Shown one piece after another: positions 32,973 to 45,620 of a stretch of DNA of 64,000 nucleotides (positions are counted from its first letter, which is position 1; every line of letters starts with the position of its first letter). Under the pieces are notes generated by a model that was not told the origin of the DNA, ran no database searches, and worked only from the letters and a program-made list of their open reading frames with translations. The translations under genes and the position numbers were made by a program. Source of the stretch: Lentinula raphanica (taxonomy: Eukaryota > Basidiomycota > Agaricomycetes > Agaricales > Omphalotaceae); the NCBI GenBank assembly GCA_027919835.1, contig JANVFP010000001.1:1178001-1242000 (forward strand), given 5' to 3'.

Positions 32973-33850
32973 AGGCATAGCAGTGTATGGGAGTACGTAG
33001 ACGGACTGGTCGAGCGGAGGTCACCGGTATACTATGTTGGTCGACTATCTACTTAAACGCTCATCTTGCTTCTACGGGCTTGCCGTCCAATGGGACTGTA
33101 TAAGTATAATTTATCACACATATGAACTTTCCGCAGCGATGGGGATATTCCCCCTGGACGTTTTTCCTCTTGAGGTATGTACGGAAGATTTCTGAGGGAG
33201 CATTGCACGCATTTGCGACGATACCCTGGCGAGATGAGCAAGCAATCAGATGAAGATGATTGCTGAGTCCGTTATGAAAGTACTTAGTAGTGCTCGATCC
33301 TGACCAGGAGTGATTGTCCTAAGGTTGATTATTGCCACCCCTTGAGACTGAGTCTCAATGTTTTCTCCAACGAGAAATCGGAGGATATGACATGACCTTA
33401 TGAGACTGACATTGGGAGAATATGATCGTGTTGTTGGCGAGGGAGTGAAATTTAGTGGAAGCCACAGAGAATGAGGGAAAAATATCCAAACCGAAGGTAG
33501 AAAACATCCGGATTCATCACTGAATTTTTCGCTATCTTCTGATTCTCTTCTTATTCACCTGCTCAAATTGACAGAATTTGTTCATTCAAACTGCCTAGCT
33601 TGATACTGTGGAGTATAGCATTCTTTGATATGATGTCTCCAGAATCATCGTCGGTTATAGTAGGTGAAGACCAGTGAAGGTCGTTAAAACGTTCATAGAT
33701 CACTTCGCGTCTCTGTGCTTCGTTGCATAAATAACATGTAAATTAAATTGTGACATAGACATACATTCGTCCAAGCTTCCAGTACAGTATTTAGTGCAAA
33801 ATCAAGTGATAGTAATGTATCTTGCTCGCTCCAACCTCAGGACCTTAAGT
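32973..33850. other. intergenic, convergent 3' ends
   Basis: This is the 3' flank of copy 5 (duplicated block up to about 33050) and the 3' side of the SLATT-type gene. No gene is seen in it. Confidence 0.45.
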
Positions 33851-34974
33851 TCATACCCTTGCAAGCCGCCGTTCCCTTTAGGATAGTTACAATTCGAAAC
33901 CTTCGAGCAGAGAGAAAACCAAAACTTACCCATTTGCATTCCCAAGAAGCTCTTCAAATCTTGTCCGGAACCTCTGCAGTTTTTCATCGTATTCATCCCC
34001 AGTACAATGCCCAAAATCCATCTCAAATGCGTTACATTCTCGGATGAATTCATCGAGATCCTTGACCCGGATAGTCGAGAGTTCCGGTTCGTTTGATCCT
34101 CGAGCGCGCGCAAGATAGGATGCGACGAGAGTGGATAGTCCACCTTGGTAAAGTCTCTTGTAAATATAGATTTCGATGAGACAGAAAGAATGGAAGAAAA
34201 CATACCTAGGACTGATACTGCGATGGATGTCTGACAGAATGAATGAATGATGTATTAAGCAGTTAGTTGGCTTGTGCCGCACCTGCTTTCCAGAGGTAGC
34301 TGCAGATAACGCTGTGGTCAGCGCTCCGAGAAGCACTTGAAGACCTGCTCGTGCATTCAGTCTGTTAAAGATAGCTGCGAAATACGTGTTCTCAAGCCCA
34401 CTTACCTATTGCTACATTCAGAGCAATGCCAGTCATCCTCGCCCTTATGGCATAGTTGGTCCTCTCTGCCTTTGCGTTGTCCAAAGTCGGTAATAATCGT
34501 TCGCCCACCGTTTTTGGTCGATGCTACATGAGAATGAGTGTCTATTTGTCTGGATAATTGATGGAAGTGAAAGCCTACCGATGAAATGGTCTCCTTCCGT
34601 TCAGGCTCAAGTGGTACTATCCAGTCAATGTTTGATCTTCGAGCAGCTGATTGAGTCGTGTCCGCGGTGCGAGATCTTTCGGCACCTCTAGTAGCTTCAC
34701 CACTTACCCGAGCCGCAGGCGGTGGTAGTGGTAGTGGTAGTGGTGGTAAAGAGTCATGTTGGTTGCCAGCAATTTGAGAAGGATGCACGCCTGGACTTCC
34801 TCCATCTTCAGAAAAGACGTCGAAGTTGGTTGGCGAGGCTCGCTGAGGCCCTTCGATTCCGAAACCTGGCGAAGTTGGATATTGTTGCGACATGTGCGAG
34901 TCTGTACCTTCTGGTCTTGTAGATTGAGAGCCAGCTTGAGCGAGTTGAGGTTTTACTACGTGGATAAGATCCAT
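33851..34974 (-). CDS. SLATT_fungal-type two-transmembrane protein
   Basis: Six exons on the minus strand: 34974-34579, 34523-34406, 34344-34283, 34230-34206, 34143-33930 and 33875-33851, for 279 residues. The first ~130 residues are disordered and Pro/Ser-rich. The conserved part reads VGERLLPTLDNAKAERTNYA, then a first hydrophobic helix ALNVAIGLQVLLGALTTALS, a short loop, a second helix TSIAVSVLGGLSTLVASYLA, then RARGSNEPELSTIRVKDLDE and a final RFRTRFEELLGNANGERRLA. This matches the fungal branch of the SMODS and SLOG-associating 2TM domain, whose bacterial relatives are membrane effectors next to nucleotide-second-messenger genes. The role in fungi is unknown. A later Met (MSQQYPTSPG, near 34893) may be the true start. 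Confidence 0.75.
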
Positions 34975-35451
34975 GCACAAGTATGAACTTTAGTTTAGCG
35001 ATTATAAGGTGTGTTGGTTGATATAATTGAGCCGGGAGGCTTCCACGCGTGAACCGGGCGATTCAAACCTTTGTAACTCATGTAGATGGGGTTTCAAAGA
35101 AGACTGAGGATAGGAACAAAATAGAAATGTGGAAGACATTTCCGTTGAAGTTGATAGAAGAAAATTGAGAAAGAGAGGATGCGTGGGATTATTTTGGACG
35201 TTTTGTCAAGTTTCAGCCACCAAAAAATGAAGAATCGCCCTCAATTGTTGCCTCTATTGGCTTGGGATTGTAAACCTCGCTCAAGCTCTCGGGAGATTTC
35301 TATTGAAAAATCTACGGAGGGCTACTTGTACCGATAAATCCTTTGCGTACAGTCCTCGTTAACGTCCTAGAACGAATCTCGGTATATCCTACATTCAAAA
35401 TTACTAGCGTCCTTATTCAACTCCATGGCACTATCTCAGTCTGATATATGT
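34975..35451. other. intergenic between the SLATT-type gene and URA2
   Basis: This is the promoter of the SLATT-type gene and the 3'UTR of URA2. No gene is seen. Confidence 0.45.
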
Positions 35452-38400
35452 TTAGCCCATGACACTGGCAAGCAATGCCATTCTGATCTGTGAAGTAAGG
35501 TCAAGTTCAAGAATAGGATTGGTCGGTAGCCAGAGAGTAACGTACGAAAAGACCGTAGCGCATTTGTCGGAAATACACTGCCCGGCGAGAATCGAAGTCA
35601 ACTTCGGGGTCAATTTCTATATACCGGGTTCAGTGGAATCGTTCACTTGTTTGGAAAACAATTTTACCATTGAGTCGAGGAAGAGGATGCATGACAATCA
35701 TTTCCTCCTTTGCTCTGGCCAGTACTGCATGATCCACGCGGTAAGCATCCTTCACTTGCCGCCATTCCACTTCCGTCTCAAACCTCTCTTTCTGCACCCG
35801 TGTCACGTACAACACGTCGGTGTCAGCAAGAACCTCTTCCAAAGTTTCACATTGGTGAACTGGTATTCCTGCCTTTCGAGCAGCAGATACCACACTGGAA
35901 GGCATAGACAAAGACGGTGGCGAAACGAAGTTCAGACGAACAGAGTACAAGCATAGCAATGTCACCAAGCTGTGGACCGTTCTTCCGTTCTTCAGATCTC
36001 CTAGAAGGGTGATAGTCCGCCCATTGACGGTACCAAGTTCCGAACGAATTGTATAGACATCAAGCAATGCCTAATAATCACATTAACAGTTCTTCTTGAT
36101 GTTCGATTGGAAAGAGAAACTCACCTGTGTGGGATGTTCGCCGATCCCATCACCAGCATTGATTATCGGAACAGGAGAGAACTTCGCAGCCGTTTGAGCA
36201 CTTCCGACATCAGGATGCCGAATGACAATTGCATCTCCATAACACCCCAAGGTCCTAATCGTGTCAGGGAGAGACTCCCCTTTCGCAACTGACGAGCTGT
36301 CGGCAGTTATTTGCACTACCTGTCCACCACAACGTTTCATGGCCGCATCGAACGAAGAACTAGTGCGGGTAGAAGGCTCATAGAACGCTGTGCATAAGAC
36401 CTTGCCTTTCAATATGTCAAGCGTGCCGTTTCGTTCGACTTGTAGACGCATTTCGTGCGCGAGGGAGAAGAGATCGTACATATCTCGGTGGGTGAACTGT
36501 TTGACGGAGAGGATGTGACGTCGATAGAAGGAGGGGTGAGGTTGGATTGACGTGAAATGCAACTGACTCTGCGTCGGGGGTCCATACACTGGAGGTCCGA
36601 CAGCTTGAGGTGGAGCAAGAGTGGCGGCAGGTGCCAAGTGGTCTGACGGTTTCAGGGCAGGAGAAGTAGGTACAACAGAGATCGAGGTATGGCTGATGGT
36701 TGCACTAGATATATCTTTACCCGATGGAACTCGAGAAAGGGTACCATCCAGGAAAGAAGTTTGTCCATGAACAATCACACGATGGATGGCGCCAGATACG
36801 AGGCTTTGCCCTAAAGGTGACCAGCACGAAGGACGCGTGGTGAAAGGCGCCTGTCGACCGAGCACTACTTCGACATGAGTTTGAGTTTGCTCGGGGAGAC
36901 CGAATATTTGAACTGGATTATCATGCATGCGGGTCGTAATGTCTTGTAGAGTGAGTCGGCCTTCAGTGACAGCAGTGAGCAGCAGTGGAAGCGCTTCCTC
37001 CATTCCTGAGGCCGGCGAGCCAGCTACACCGATCTTGAGCGCCAGCTTGTAAGGTGAGCTACCAACGGAGAAAGCATCGATAAGATCGAGTTTCTTCCAT
37101 AATGCTTTTTGGTCTTCCGGAGACGGTAAGAACGAGGCTGAAGGGAACTGTTCGTGGGTAAAGAATAGGGAGTACACAGAGACATCGCAGGTCACTTTGA
37201 GGTTCTTGGCCTTGCTTAACGAAATGAGAAGAAGATCATCAACATTCTGCACGTCAGTAACGTGTATGGAACGACTATGAAGGCTAGCAAGCAACAGCAG
37301 AGATGCAAGATCCGAACCCTTAGCATCCGTGATGATAGGTTTCTCCGTTGGCCACGAACTGAAGTGGGCTGCCACGGCAGACAAGGGAATGGGTTTGTTG
37401 GCGATACGGAATGGGATGAAAAGAGCTTTGGCGTCTGCGATAAGTTCTTCGTCGAAGATATGAACGTTATCAGCCGACGCAGACAGATTGAGGGCAAAAT
37501 TGCAATATGCGGACCCAAGGACGTTCGCTTTTGCAATCTCGAGAGTTGCACGATCGACGATCTTGTTATCCTGAGCTTGTGGAATGATGATAGCAGTTGT
37601 GAACCCGGCGCTTATCGAAGCGCGGGTCGCCTCGATGAAGTCGGGACTGTTTGGTACAGCAAGTCCTGGCACAAAGGCTGCGACATTCACCAAACCAGGG
37701 AACGTATGGGTACGATGCGAGCTCTTCGAATCAACTGTTGACACATCGAGTGGTAGTTTCCGCACCAAGGCTTCGGCCAGCATTTTTGCGTTCTTGACGT
37801 TGGTGATCAAGGGAATAGCAAAATCGACAGCCATACGACGAGTATGATAGCCCTTGCTCGTGTAACTGGCAGGTCGACGATAGTGGTTCTTGGAGGGGAG
37901 ATTGATGTACATGTCGATGAGATTGTTTGCAAGATGCTGAGTGAGTGAATACTCAGATTTCTGGGCATCCCGGCTATCGTCTCCCAGTGTCTCGAGATAC
38001 TGACCAGACGCGTGGATCAGGACGAGCATCCTAAAAACAAGATAAGAGGTTGAGACATACCTTGCAAGGAACATTGTGCTCCGTCAAGAAATCTGCAGTT
38101 CCGGACGTAGCGAAAATATTGTAGCCTGCAGCGCTCAGCTTCTGAACAGAAGGCAGAAGTTCGAGCTTCTCCCTGTAACTACCGATTGAGAACAGTATAT
38201 TCTTCTTTGGAGGGACGATGCCGGTTGAGATGAGGGCCTTCAGATACGCCTCGTACTTATCCACTCCGAAACACGCAACCTCTCCAGTTGAAGCCATTTC
38301 AACACCAAGAACAGGGTCTGCTCCGGAAAGTCTACTGAAACTGAACTGGGGGACCTTAACACCGACGTAGTCAGAAGGCATGCCAGCGTCTGGGTACGGC

Positions 38401-41400
38401 TCTACCGGAATCCCAAGCATGACTTTTGTAGCCATCTCGATTGCGTCTACGCCAGTGACTTTGGAAACGAATGGGAAGGAACGGGCAGCTCGTAGATTAC
38501 ATTCGATGACCTTGATCTCGTTGTTCTTAGCGATGAACTGTATGTTGTACGGTCCAGTGACGTTCAGTGCGTTACCGATTTTGGCGGTAGCCTCCTCGAT
38601 CTGACGAACTGTCTGTGGATCCAAATCCTGGGGAGGGTGAATCAAGGTTGCATCTCCAGAATGCACACCAGCGTTCTCAACGTGCTCGGAGATATAATGC
38701 ATGATCATCTTCCCGTCCTTCGCGACCGCATCCATTTCAATCTCCTTAGCCTGTTCAATGTACTTCGTGATAACAACTGGATGATCGCGAGAGACAGCTG
38801 TAGCTTGAGTGAGATAATTCGCGAGGTCATCACCGGTGGATACAACGTTCATTGCGGCTCCTGAGAGAACGTACGAAGGTCGGACAAGAACTGGGTAGCC
38901 GACTTTTTCACAGAAAGTTTCTGCTTCCTCGAAGCTAGTCAGCTCCTTCCACAAGGGTTGATCGACACCTATCTCGTCCAGTAGACGAGAAAACTTGAAT
39001 CTGTTCTCAGCAGTGTCGATCATTTCCGGAGAAGTCCCGTATATCTTGACATTCTGTCGGTACAGGGGAAGAGCGATGTTGTTTGGCGTTTGACCGCCCA
39101 TGGATAGAATGACACCTCGAGCGCGTTCGGTATCATAGATATCAAGGATGGTCTCCAAACTGATGTTCTCGAAGTATAGGCGATCAGCCTCGTCGTAATC
39201 TGTACTGACAGTCTCTGGGTTGTAGTTGACCATGACAGTGGGTAGGCCTTGATCCCGCAGCGTTCGAATGGCTCGCACAGCACACCAATCGAATTCTACA
39301 GAGGAACCAATTCGGTAGACGCCGGAACCAAGCACCATCACTCCACGATCTTCGAAGGTCACATCGTTCTCGATAGCGTTGTAGGTCGTATAGAGGTAGT
39401 TGGTGAAAGCGGGGAACTCTGCAGCAACTGTATCAATCTGCTTGACGAAGGGTGAGATCCCTAATTCTTGACGGAGGCGTCGAACGGCCAGCTCGGTTGA
39501 ACCTAAACAAGTTGCAAGCTGGCGGTCACAGAACCCAAGTTGTTTCGAACGACGTAGGTCTTCGTGAGAGATGTTGCTTATGTTCAGGCCTCTGTAGAAG
39601 TTCAGGTTCAGTTGAACAGGAAGTAGAGATCATTACAATTCTCGAACGTACGTGAGATACTCTTCCATCTGGAAGATATATTGCAGTCTCGTCAAAAACC
39701 ACTTGTCGATGTTGGTCATTTGCCAGATTTTGTCGACACTGTATCCACGATGGAAAGCAGAGGAGATTGCAAAGATGCGTTTGTCCGTGGGGTTCAGAAG
39801 CTCTTCGTCGATGTCCTCGACATACTCGTTCTACAGAATTTCATCAAATGTCAATAAACTTCCAGTGCAGGAAAACGATGAACATACTTTAGCAAATCCA
39901 GAAAACTGGTCGTCGATCGCTCGAATGGCTTTCTGAATAGTTTCCTCGAATGTCCGTCCAATGCTCATCACCTCTCCTACACTCTTCATGCTACTGCTCA
40001 AGAGTCGACTGACTCGGTTGAACTTCTTCAAGTCCCAACGAGGAATCTTGACCACTACGTAGTCTAAACTGGGCTCGAAACAAGCGCTCGTCACTTTCGT
40101 GACAGAGTTCTTGATCTCATTGAGTGGGATTCCAAGACCGAGTTTAGCAGCAATGAAAGCTAGAGGGTACCCGGTAGCTTTGGATGCTAGAGCCGAAGAT
40201 CGGGATAGACGGGCGTTGACCTGGATGAGACATCAGCATATGAGCAGGAAGAACAATAATTTTTGAATCACCTCAATGATGCAGTACTCTTGAGAATCTG
40301 GGTTCAACGCGTACTGGATATTACATTCACCAACAACTCCGAGATGTCGAATGACGTTGATCGCGGTGGTTCGTAACATGTTGTAGTCGGAATCAGAAAG
40401 AGTTTGCGAAGGCGCGACGACGATGGAGTCACCAGTATGAATACCAAGAGGATCAAAATTCTAGAAAAAACGAGACGTTAGAGAGAGTGACTACTAGTCA
40501 AAGAATCGATCGCGACGTTACCTCCATATTACAAACAGTGATACAATTATCTCTGCAGTCGCGTACCACTTCGTACTCAATCTCCTTCCAACCCTTCATA
40601 CTCTTCTCCACCAAAACCTGGGGACTAGTAGCGAAAGCCTTCCTACATAACGCCTTCAACTGATCCACATTCTGCGCAAACCCAGACCCGAGTCCACCAA
40701 GCACATACGCCGCTCGGACAATAACCGGGAACCCAATCGCATGAGCAGCCGTTATAGCCTCATCCTGGTTAGTTGCCGTGAAACTCTTGGCGCACTTCTC
40801 CCCAATCTCCTCCATCGCACTCGCAAACAACTGTCTATCCTCCGTAGTGATGATCGTGTCAATCGGCGTTCCGAGCACCTGAACGCCTAGGGCCGCGAAC
40901 TCGTCCTTGAGCTTGATCCCGACGTTCAGAGCCGTCTGTCCTCCAAAGGTAACGTATATCCCGTCCGGTTTCTCGTACTTGATGATCTTCCGTACAAACT
41001 CGGGTGTTACGGGGAGGAAGTAGACTTTGTCTGCGAGGCCTTTCGAGGTGGCGATCGTGGCGATGTTGGGGTTGATCATGATGGTGTAGATGCCTTCTTC
41101 TTTTAATGCCTTGATAGCTTGTGAACCGGAGTAGTCGAATTCACCAGCTTGCCCGATGGACAGACCGCCTGAACCGAGGATGATGACTTTGCTGACTTTG
41201 GCTCTGGGGATGCGTTTATCGTTGTCTTCCTTCTTCCCACCTGGCATGGCTATTGGGACGAGAGAGTTGGTGGCGGCGCAGTCGACGATGTTTTTGATAA
41301 AGACATCGAATAGAAACTCGGTGTCTCGTGGACCAGGAGTAGACTCGGGATGGAACTGAACGGAAAGGAACGGTTTATCCACGCAGTAGATACCCTCGTT

Positions 41401-42688
41401 ACTGTTGTCATTAGCGTTTTTGAAGAGCTCTTTCCACCCAGACGGAAGAGAGTCTGTGTCAACTTGGTATCCGTGATTTTGACTGGTGATGTAGCAGCGA
41501 CCAGAAAGAGCGTCGGTACAGGGAATGTTATGTCCACGATTCCCGTATTTCATTTTAGACGTGGTAGCTCCAGCGGCGAGAGCCATGAGCTGATGCCCGA
41601 GACAGATACCAAAGATGGGTTTGTCGGCGCGTTCCATGGCTTTAGAAAGACGGGCGATAGTCTGGGTCACCATGGTCGGGTCACCAGGACCGTTCGACAC
41701 AAAGAGGCCATCATAAGGTTCGGATTCCGATAAGAAATCATAGTCCCATGGCAGAACCTTGATCTCCACACCGCGATTGATAAAGCATCGTATCTGGTTA
41801 TATTTCATACCCACATCGAGGACCAGGACTCGAATGGGACGCCCGGAAGGATGTAAAAGAGGTGCTGCACCGAGAGCTTTGTACAACCGTGGCTCGGTGA
41901 TAGACACCGCTGCGACTAGATTCGTCTGGTTTGGATCCGAGAACGGGATATCAAGATAATCCTCTCGCCAAGAGGACCCAGAGTTTGGTGAAGACGCTCT
42001 CGATGGATTCGCCGACAACGGAGGGTTGATCACCAGTCTCCTCCCTGAATGCGCTCCAGGGTTCCTCGCCAACAACTTCCCCAGCATCGACCCTTTCTCT
42101 CGAATTTTTTTGGTGAGCACACGAGTGTCGACACCGTATATGGCAGGCACGCCGTTCTCCTTGAGCCATGTGGCTAGAGAGGATTTTGCGAGGAAGTGAC
42201 TAAAGTCTTTTGAGTAGTAGCCGACGACGAGGGCGGCGATGTGGATCCGGGATGATTCGAATTCGAGAGGGAGAGCGTCGAGAGGGTTGGAAGGTCGTTC
42301 TGGGACTCCGTAGTTCCCGATCAAGGGATACGTGAGGACGAGGATTTGGCCTTCGTATGAGGGATCGGTCAACGATTCCGTGTAGCCAACCATTCCTGAA
42401 AAATTGGGGAAAAAAGAACATCGTCAAAAAAGTGAAAATTTTCATAGATAGCATCTATTCCACACCTGTCTGAAAAACACATTCTCCAGCTATACTCTTA
42501 CCTTCAGCACCAAAACTGATGCCTCGGTATGCTGATCCATCAGAGAGCTCAAGAACGGCATCGATATCACTGTCAGACGAAGTAATCGCCGCACTGGCGA
42601 CTGGGGTTGGAATTTTTTGAGAAAAGTTGCTCGTAGCGCGCGTCAAAGAGGGTCTTGCAGGTGTGTCAGAGGGAGCGGAAAGGGCCAT
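35452..42688 (-). CDS. URA2: URA2/CAD-type multifunctional protein: glutamine-hydrolysing CPSase and aspartate transcarbamylase
   Basis: Ten exons: 42688-42466, 42395-40522, 40460-40272, 40220-39888, 39830-39652, 39591-38061, 37999-36125, 36070-35668, 35616-35546 and 35487-35452. They join in frame to 2237 residues, the usual length (yeast Ura2 is about 2200). Order: glutaminase domain ([10 protein letters not shown] with the Cys nucleophile, [16 protein letters not shown]), two carbamoyl-phosphate synthetase halves ([20 protein letters not shown] and [20 protein letters not shown]), a MGS-like regulatory part ([11 protein letters not shown]), a dihydroorotase-like domain, and aspartate transcarbamylase ([26 protein letters not shown], ending [10 protein letters not shown]). 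The protein makes carbamoyl aspartate, the first two steps of UMP synthesis. The dihydroorotase-like part lacks the HxH metal motif after FPGLV, as in fungal Ura2, so a separate URA4-type enzyme is needed. UTP feedback is expected from the family. Confidence 0.95.
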
Positions 42689-44170
42689 GATAGGATTTTT
42701 TGGAATGTATTTCGTGACGATTGACGGTCTTTCTTCCTCTCTGCCTACGATGAGCTGGCGGCTGCTGGCGATTGGAAAGCGTAGGCTGAGAGGAAGAAGA
42801 AGAGGACCATCAGTGCCTGTCCATCTTTTTGTTCGAAACACCGGCGCTTATTTCGAACAAAAATTTGGCACCGCCACATCTCCACCACATGCAACTTCAC
42901 CATCATCATGCAGCCTCTCTCAAGGTCCGACACCTAAATTCATTCAACAAAACGCGTTCAAACCCTTTGTTTACACCTCTCGATACCATGAACATGCATG
43001 CAGACTTGGAATCACGGAAAACATCGCCCCAAGTTCCAACGATTGGGCGGTCTTGAAACGATGGATCATATCCTCTTGGAGTTCCCCGGAGCAAACAAGC
43101 CGCATGGGGAATTGGCAGATCATCGATGTGTTTTGGATTTGGGCGCTCATCGCGTCCACTGTCCAGTGGTGGTCCAATGAAGATAGCAAGCTGTTTGGAA
43201 ACTCACGCCATAGTATGAAGCCATATGGCACATTCACGTCTGTATCGCATGGCTGGTTCCCTACCATGATTCTCCGCTATTATTGTTCGATCGCCGGGTG
43301 GTAACTCATCTGGGTGTTTCCGGTACTCTGTATTCATTCTCCCTGCTGTCTATCTGCTCCTCCAGCCAGGACCAGCCTGACTTGAGGTTCGGCTGAACAC
43401 GGTGTGATCTGGCAGCAGCCTGCGCCTTTATCATCTGCTCAGAACTCTTTTGTTCAACTGTGGTTCCTGGTATGACCCTGGCATGGCCTTTGACCTGACC
43501 TTCGTTTTGTAGATTCCTTATCGGAGTCTCCTAGTTCAAGAGCTTGCCAGGCGCGGGTTTATTCATTCCGAGACCTTCGAGACGTAGTAACGATTGCTCT
43601 TTCCCGACTCGTTTCTGTATAGCTTCAAGATCTGACCTTCGTTTTGTAGACTCCTTCTCCTGGTCCAAGAGCCTTTCCAGCCGCCTTGGGATATAACCTC
43701 GTCTGCACGGTCTTTCTATTCTGGCAAGTGTTTGGTTATGTCCTCGTTCAAAGACTGGTTTTCTTATTGATATGCAATCTTTTTGTCCTTTGGATTAGTG
43801 TGGACTCCGTTCGAACTCGAGTATCGGATTTTGACGTTGCTTCTGACCTTCAACGTTTCAACAAGTTGCCATTTACAGTATTTACAGTATACCTATCGTG
43901 CTGTCGGGGCGGCGACAACGTGGCGAGATCTACAGGATCAAGAGGGGCGAGCTGAAAGACTGCCAGGCTGTCCAGACCGCTTTCGAATTGTAGCTTCGAA
44001 CTCAGAGAGGATTATTGAAGGTCAATTGCTGTCGCCACAAGAAACAAACAGGGTAGGCTGATTCCAATAACGAATCATTACATGAACAATCTCAAAGCAA
44101 TATCGACAGCATTAGTACCCAGTCTTCTCGTTCTACAGTTCAATCGTCCACTTCAACATCAACATCAATT
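42689..44170. other. intergenic, gene-poor
   Basis: This is the URA2 promoter and beyond. No gene is supported. Two similar segments, starting at about 43497 and 43636 (TGACCTTCGTTTTGTAGA, then CTCC, then AAGAGC, then CCAG), form a degenerate direct repeat about 140 bp apart. Confidence 0.4.
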
Positions 44171-44171
44171 A

Positions 44172-44223
44172 AGGGCTCCGAGTAACACCCAATCTCTTCA
44201 GTCCTATACGGACTCGGAGCCCT
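44172..44223. repeat. 12 bp perfect inverted repeat (hairpin)
   Basis: AGGGCTCCGAGT at 44172-44183 and ACTCGGAGCCCT at 44212-44223 are exact reverse complements with a 28 nt spacer. It is not next to a recognised gene end. It may be the terminus of an eroded element. Confidence 0.75.
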
Positions 44224-44642
44224 CTATCAATATGTAGCTGTCGTGGCTCTACCTCCACTGCAGCATCCACATGTCAGGCAGTCAAATACGCCTACTATGA
44301 AGCTTGTTATAGCTATCAATGACATTCAATCGATGAGTGAATTCAGCTCCTCCATAATGTGGATTGGAATCAACTGACCTGCGACGATACATTCTAACGC
44401 GCTTGCTATGCATCCAATGACGGCCATTATAGTATCACCGATGCATGCGAAGAAGGATACGATAATACTAGAGTGATATTCGGAGGTGAGTATCCGAGCT
44501 CAAAGTTCGAATGTGCTAGCTGTATTTACCCCATGATTCAAGTCACATCAGGAAAAAGTATTTCATGCCTAGGGCATCCAGAGATACCCCCTAAATTTTA
44601 GGAGCTTTCAGAGTACCTTTTGGTTGCCTAGATTCTCTAGGT

Positions 44643-44734
44643 TCTTTGAGGTGTCTTTGAGGATCTTTGAGGATCTTTGGGAATCTTTGAGGAGCTTTGA
44701 GGAGCATTGGGCACTTTGAGCAGCCTCAAAGTGC
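44643..44734. repeat. degenerate ~12 bp tandem repeat and adjoining hairpin
   Basis: About five copies of a TCTTTGAGGATC-like unit are followed by GCACTTTGAG and its exact reverse complement CTCAAAGTGC around a 4 nt loop (44711-44734). Confidence 0.7.
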
Positions 44735-44942
44735 ATAAGAATTGGGGGGTATCTTTGAGTGCCTGTAGCGGACCGGGCCGCTACGGTTTCCATCCCGGCC
44801 GAACTAGGGTAACAAGAGCCTAGAAGCGGGGGATTGGGCATATCTACTGTGACTGATGGCTGTTAAATTGGGACAGGTAGTCCAACGGTTCGCTGCGTGC
44901 AATTCCAGCGTGTTCCATTTTAGTCAGCATCGTTACAGTGCC

Positions 44943-45212
44943 CTAGGCCTGAAACATTTTTCCTGATGCAAGAGATTTCTGCCTTGGGTTAAAACGTTCG
45001 CGTGAAACGTTAAACGGTGGTAGATGGGGGTATACAGAGTGAGATGTTTTCAGGACTCGGAGAAGCTCTCGTTCTTTATACTCTACAACTCTCAGCTCTC
45101 CAGTGACGACATTCACCAATGATGTCATGTTGACGGAAAAGGTGAAGTGGGTAAATCTCTCAGGATCCGCCCGTATCTGCGGAAGATTGAACTTGGTTCT
45201 CCACTCATCCAA
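44943..45212 (-). pseudogene. possible 3' part of a gene interrupted by the LTR element
   Basis: An 89-residue frame starts MDEWRTKFNLPQIRADPERF and is fairly protein-like (ending GKMFQA) with no recognised domain. On the other side of the retrotransposon, a minus-strand frame from about 47400 to 47133 (containing KPSSFRFVLYQYAAQCHEPR) runs up to the target duplication. The two may be halves of one broken gene, but no clean splice join across the empty site could be found. Confidence 0.35.
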
Positions 45213-45363
45213 TGATGATCATTGGCTATCATAGGCAGTAACCCCTACTGTTCCAAGGCATCCGACGAAGGAAGCTTGCAGGACGTAGTCCAAGGATTTC
45301 TAGGAACACGATTAGGTATTACTTACAGGCTTAGGAGAGCCTCTGGCACCAGTCATCGACCAG

Positions 45364-45620
45364 TGTAACCGGCGGCGTTGCCAGTTCTAGGCAGTTAGGG
45401 TTAGGTTTAGGGCAGTCAGGTGGATTCTTAGATATTATGTAATCTTTGGCCTTATTCTTGTTCACCTCCGTTGTGTATACCTCCAATAGATTGGATCTTG
45501 TGTACATTGGGTGATCCTTAGTCCCTCTATAGCTGGTAACCAGCTCTTATCCCCCTGGGGGTTGCTGGGCCAGCCCAGTTCTTAACCACCCTGGGGTCTC
45601 TGACCCCTCGGATGGTTACA
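45364..45620 (+). repeat. 5' LTR
   Basis: 257 bp, TG...CA ends. It contains TTAGGGTTAGG near its start, and a CCCCCTGGGG/CCACCCTGGGG-rich GC segment. Compared with the right LTR I see only one C indel and one T/C change (GGATGG against GGACGG). Confidence 0.95.

Noticed and set aside
42998..43180. A frame with ETMDHILLE, reminiscent of the C-terminal part of agaricomycete retroelement proteins
   Set aside because: Only about ten residues are suggestive, flanking Cys/His positions are missing, and no other part of an element is found nearby.
44871..44925. GTAGTCCAACGGTTCGC...AATTCC as a tRNA-like segment
   Set aside because: The arms do not pair as a cloverleaf and there is no B box in the right place.
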